Assembly (NCBI GenBank): GCA_035602605.1
Contig: DATNLZ010000109.1
Span: forward strand, 1-7,980
Origin: DASQHY01 sp035602605
Lineage (GTDB): Bacteria > Acidobacteriota > Terriglobia > Acidiferrales > UBA7541
Direction: 5' to 3'
DNA: 7,980 bases
A program made the position numbers and the translations under genes. Numbering within the stretch: the stretch's first letter is position 1; every line of letters starts with the position of its first letter. The notes under the pieces are model-generated. The model saw only the letters and a program-made list of their open reading frames with translations. It had not been told where the DNA came from and ran no database searches. Of this stretch, positions 5,424 to 7,980 are shown in pieces.

Positions 5424-7193
5424 ATGGAAGAAACGTCAGCCCAGCAGGCACACGTTCATGCACCGCCGGAGGGATTTCTCCGGAAGTACGTCTTCAGCCT
5501 CGATCACAAAGTGATCGGCAAACAATACTATGCTCTTGGTCTCCTGGCTGTTTGCATGGGCATGGTTCTTTCCTGGCTGATGCGTTTCCATCTCGTTTGG
5601 CCAACGACGCGAATCCCCGGCCTGGAGCTGCTTTCGAAAGCCGGCGCTCCGGGTGGCATCATCACGCCGGAATACTACCTCTCGTTGCTCACCATGCATG
5701 GCACGCTGATGGTTTTCTTCGTGCTCACCAACGCCCCCTTCGCCGCTTTCGGCAATTACTTTCTCCCGATCCAGATCGGCGCGGAAGATATGGCTTTCCC
5801 GCGCTTCAATATGATGTCGTTCTGGACGACGCTCGTCGCCTTTCTGGTGCTGATCCTTGCGTTCGTCATTCCCGACGGTCCGCCGATCTCCGGCTGGACC
5901 TCGTATGCTCCGCTGAGTGCGGTCGGCAAGGATGCCGGCCCCGGCATGGGCTGGGGCATGAACCTCTGGGGGATTTCGATCGCCATTTTCTGCATTGGGT
6001 CTCTGCTTGGAGCGCTCAACTTCATCGCCACGACCCTCGACCTGCGCGCCAAGGGCATGACCCTCATGCGCATGCCGATTTGCACCTGGGCCTGGTTCAT
6101 CACTTCGTGCATCGCACTGCTGGCGTTCGCCGTGCTCCTTCCTGCTTGCATACTCTTGATTCTGGATCGCACCGCTGGGACCAGCTTCTTCATTCCCTCT
6201 GGCCTGGTGATAAGTGATCGCTTGCAGCCGCACTCGGGAGGTTCGCCGCTTCTCTGGCAGCACCTGTTCTGGTTCTTCGGCCATCCGGAAGTTTACATCG
6301 CGATTTTGCCCTCGATGGGCATCGTTTCGCACATTCTGATCAACAGCATGCGCAAACCGCTCTTGAGCGCTCGGGTCATCATCTACTCGATGATGTCCAT
6401 CGGCTTCTTGAGCTGGATGGTATGGGGACACCACATGTTTGTGAGTGGCATGAATCCATTCTCATCGCTGCTCTTTTCTTTCCCCACGCTCACCATCACG
6501 ATTCCGGCGACGATCATGACCCTGATTTGGCTGGGCAGCCTCTACGGCGCGAACATTCGAATCAACTCGGCATCGCTCTTTGCGCTCGGGTTCATCTCCA
6601 TGTTCGTCAGCGGCGGCGTTAGCGGCTTTTTCCTGGCGCAGCCTTCCATCGACATCGTGTTGCACGCCACGTATTTCGTGGTCGGCCATTTCCACATGGT
6701 GATGGGCGTCGCGTCCATTTTCGGTGTCTTTGCCGGTACGTACTTCTGGTTCGGCAAAATGACCGGCCGCATGATGAACGAAACTCTGGGCCAGCTACAT
6801 TTCTGGCTCACCTTCATCGGTACCTACTGCATTTTCATGCCGTTCCATTACCTCGGATTGGTGGGCAACATCCGGCGTTATTCGGCGTTCGTGAATGACT
6901 TCACGGGACCGCTGATGCCGCTGCACAAGTTCATCACTATCGCCGCTCTCGGAACTGGCGCCGCGCAGCTCATCTTCATCTTCAACCTGATTTACAGCCG
7001 TTATAAGGGCGCGCCCGCTCCGCAGAACCCATGGGAAGGGACGACGCTCGAGTGGAGTATTCCTTCCCCTCCGCCCTGGAATAATTTTGGCGGGAAGCAT
7101 CCGGTCATTTATCACGACCCTTATCAATATAATGTGAAAGGTTCGAAAGGCGACTACATCATGCAGGATTCGCCGGAGCCGTCCGCCGACTGA
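5424..7193 (+). CDS. coxA: Heme-copper oxidase subunit I
   Basis: A 589-residue catalytic subunit that reduces O2 to water. The ATG at 5424 has AGGAG at 5414-5418; a GTG at 5376 would add 16 residues. About 12 membrane helices are evident. Ligands: His92 (low-spin heme), GHPEVY at 286-291 with CuB His287 and crosslink Tyr291, CuB His336/His337, and His422/His424 for hemes a3 and a. D-channel residues Asn111, Asp122, Asn129 and Glu289 are all kept, marking an A1-type enzyme; Arg484/Arg485 are present. Three oddities: the K-channel lysine (Rhodobacter K362) aligns with Met365 in IPATIMTLIW; the Mg-ligand Asp after His414 is Ala415; and the helix V-VI loop has extra residues around SGLVISDRLQPHS (259-271). 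The C-terminal tail after residue 530 is proline-rich and hydrophilic. It is probably co-transcribed with coxB, 77 bases upstream. Confidence 0.95.
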   Translation: MEETSAQQAHVHAPPEGFLRKYVFSLDHKVIGKQYYALGLLAVCMGMVLSWLMRFHLVWPTTRIPGLELLSKAGAPGGIITPEYYLSLLTMHGTLMVFFVLTNAPFAAFGNYFLPIQIGAEDMAFPRFNMMSFWTTLVAFLVLILAFVIPDGPPISGWTSYAPLSAVGKDAGPGMGWGMNLWGISIAIFCIGSLLGALNFIATTLDLRAKGMTLMRMPICTWAWFITSCIALLAFAVLLPACILLILDRTAGTSFFIPSGLVISDRLQPHSGGSPLLWQHLFWFFGHPEVYIAILPSMGIVSHILINSMRKPLLSARVIIYSMMSIGFLSWMVWGHHMFVSGMNPFSSLLFSFPTLTITIPATIMTLIWLGSLYGANIRINSASLFALGFISMFVSGGVSGFFLAQPSIDIVLHATYFVVGHFHMVMGVASIFGVFAGTYFWFGKMTGRMMNETLGQLHFWLTFIGTYCIFMPFHYLGLVGNIRRYSAFVNDFTGPLMPLHKFITIAALGTGAAQLIFIFNLIYSRYKGAPAPQNPWEGTTLEWSIPSPPPWNNFGGKHPVIYHDPYQYNVKGSKGDYIMQDSPEPSAD

Positions 7194-7210
7194 ACGGATG
7201 AAAAGGATTT

Positions 7211-7238
7211 GGAGCGGAGACGAAATAGTTTTCGCTCC
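7211..7238 (+). other. Intercistronic hairpin before coxC
   Basis: GGAGCG (7211-7216) pairs perfectly with CGCTCC (7233-7238). An alternative internal pairing of CGAAA (7221-7225) with TTTCG (7230-7234) is also possible. It sits in the 73-base gap between coxA and the preferred coxC start and has no T-run, so an mRNA processing or stability element fits better than termination. It also argues weakly against translation starting upstream at 7198. Confidence 0.3.
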
Positions 7239-7266
7239 CTGTCCTCTAAGAAAAGAACAGGAAAAA

Positions 7267-7917
7267 ATGTCATCCACAATTTACCGGCCCGTTCGAACGC
7301 GGCCCCCCGCGTTGCGAGGCTCGACGGTTCCCGCAGCCAGAGTTGCCAAAGTACTCTCCGGAGCAGAAGGGGCTTCGCAAAGCGGCATCTGGGTGGGCAT
7401 CTTTGCGATCACCATGTCGTTCGCGGCTTTCACAAGCGCACTATTTGTCCGCCAGGGATCCGCGGCGGATTGGACGCACATCGCCCTGCCACCCGTACTT
7501 TATGCAAATACGTTGGCGCTTCTCTTGAGCAGCGCCACTCTGCAAATGGCGCGGCGCGCGGTCACTGCCGATCCGTCCATTCAACCACGTACCGGTCGAG
7601 TCGGTTTGGGTTGGCTCATGGCCACCCTCGCGCTCGGATTCGTTTTCGTTGCTGGGCAATTCGAAGCCTGGCGGCAGCTCGCGGCGCAGGGCCTTTACCT
7701 CGCGACGAATCCGAATAGCTCGTTCTACTACGTCCTGACCGCGATGCACGGATTGCATGTGCTTGCAGGAATCGTCGCGCTTGCTTTGGTGATGGGACGA
7801 ATTGTCGCGAGCCGCGCCGCGTTTCGAAAGAGTACGTTTGAAGCGACCGCGACGTATTGGCATTTCATGGGAGTTTTGTGGCTCTATCTGCTGCTTGTTT
7901 TGCGCACGAAATTGTAG
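7267..7917 (+). CDS. coxC: Heme-copper oxidase subunit III
   Basis: A 216-residue subunit, the usual length for the five-helix form, which stabilises subunit I and proton uptake. The ATG at 7267 is preferred because AGGA at 7259-7262 precedes it; an in-frame ATG at 7198 would add 23 residues and lacks a clear site. Helices fall near 40-62, 76-96, 113-132, 157-177 and 197-213, after a basic, proline-containing N-terminal tail. Family marks are GQFEAWRQL (130-138) with the conserved Glu133, AMHGLHVLAG (159-168), and YWHFMGVLWLYL (197-208), where the usual Asp after HF[VM] is Gly. It follows coxA in the standard order and lies 22 bases before the next candidate start. Confidence 0.88.
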   Translation: MSSTIYRPVRTRPPALRGSTVPAARVAKVLSGAEGASQSGIWVGIFAITMSFAAFTSALFVRQGSAADWTHIALPPVLYANTLALLLSSATLQMARRAVTADPSIQPRTGRVGLGWLMATLALGFVFVAGQFEAWRQLAAQGLYLATNPNSSFYYVLTAMHGLHVLAGIVALALVMGRIVASRAAFRKSTFEATATYWHFMGVLWLYLLLVLRTKL

Positions 7918-7939
7918 GCGTTTCGAAATGGGAGGGACT

Positions 7940-7980
7940 GTGAGCGAGTCTGAAATGGCCATGCACGGGCACGGCGGCGC
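7940..7980 (+). CDS. Start of a further gene in the cluster (partial)
   Basis: A GTG at 7940 follows GGAGG (7931-7935) by four bases, 22 bases after the coxC stop. The frame reads MSESEMAMHGHGG and runs off the window. An in-frame ATG at 7928 (AGGCG about eight bases before it) could start the same frame four codons earlier. The position suggests another oxidase component, such as a small subunit IV-like protein or a second subunit III, and the His-rich start fits either. Too little is visible to decide. Confidence 0.45.
   Translation, partial: MSESEMAMHGHGG

Noticed and set aside
4582..5463. Long minus-strand open frame opposite coxB (293 codons)
   Set aside because: It mirrors coxB codons, which has unmistakable CuA ligands on the plus strand; no family features of its own.
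5436..6434. Long minus-strand open frame opposite coxA (332 codons)
   Set aside because: It is a GC-rich shadow of the coxA coding frame, with low-complexity charged composition and no domain.
7918..7939. Terminator after coxC
   Set aside because: No stem followed by a T-run; instead a ribosome-binding site and a new start codon follow, so the operon probably continues.

Overview
The window carries a six-gene (or longer) plus-strand respiratory cluster and, at its left edge, part of a divergent gene for an unrecognised lipoprotein. The DNA is moderately GC-rich. The first protein of the cluster looks like an outer-membrane beta-barrel, so the host is a diderm bacterium. The style of the cupredoxin and of the CoxB/CoxC proteins reminds me of Acidobacteriota, but this is an impression and not a proof.

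Layout: 1-449 (minus) is the 5' part of a gene for a predicted lipoprotein. 450-1073 is a divergent intergenic region with an A/T-rich tract, two candidate promoters, a near-palindrome and two small hairpins. The cluster then reads: 1074-2573, an outer-membrane porin-cytochrome fusion with one N-terminal heme site (Cyc2-like); 2585-3457, a periplasmic diheme cytochrome c; 3458-3733, a spacer containing a decayed partial duplication of the cytochrome tail and of the next gene's start; 3734-4444, a secreted type-1 copper protein with an amicyanin-like copper loop and a C-terminal carboxypeptidase-regulatory-like domain; 4543-5346, CoxB; 5424-7193, CoxA; 7267-7917, CoxC; and from 7940 the first codons of a further gene.

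The natural reading is one electron-transfer chain from the outer membrane (porin-cytochrome), through the periplasm (diheme cytochrome and/or copper protein), to an inner-membrane heme-copper oxidase that reduces O2. The order, fused outer-membrane cytochrome, diheme cytochrome, cupredoxin, coxB, coxA, coxC, parallels the rus iron-oxidation operon of Acidithiobacillus ferrooxidans (cyc2, cyc1, the cupredoxin-like acoP, coxB, coxA, coxC, coxD, rus). Oxidation of Fe(II) or another extracellular donor is therefore a serious hypothesis, but it is not demonstrated by sequence alone.

The oxidase is unusual. CoxA keeps all heme and CuB ligands and the D-channel residues of A-type oxidases, but the conserved K-channel lysine is a methionine. 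The Mg-site residues are replaced in both subunits (Asp to Ala in CoxA, Glu to Gln in CoxB). The Trp-rich electron-entry patch of CoxB is Phe/Tyr-based. These changes fit a specialised oxidase with a non-standard electron donor.
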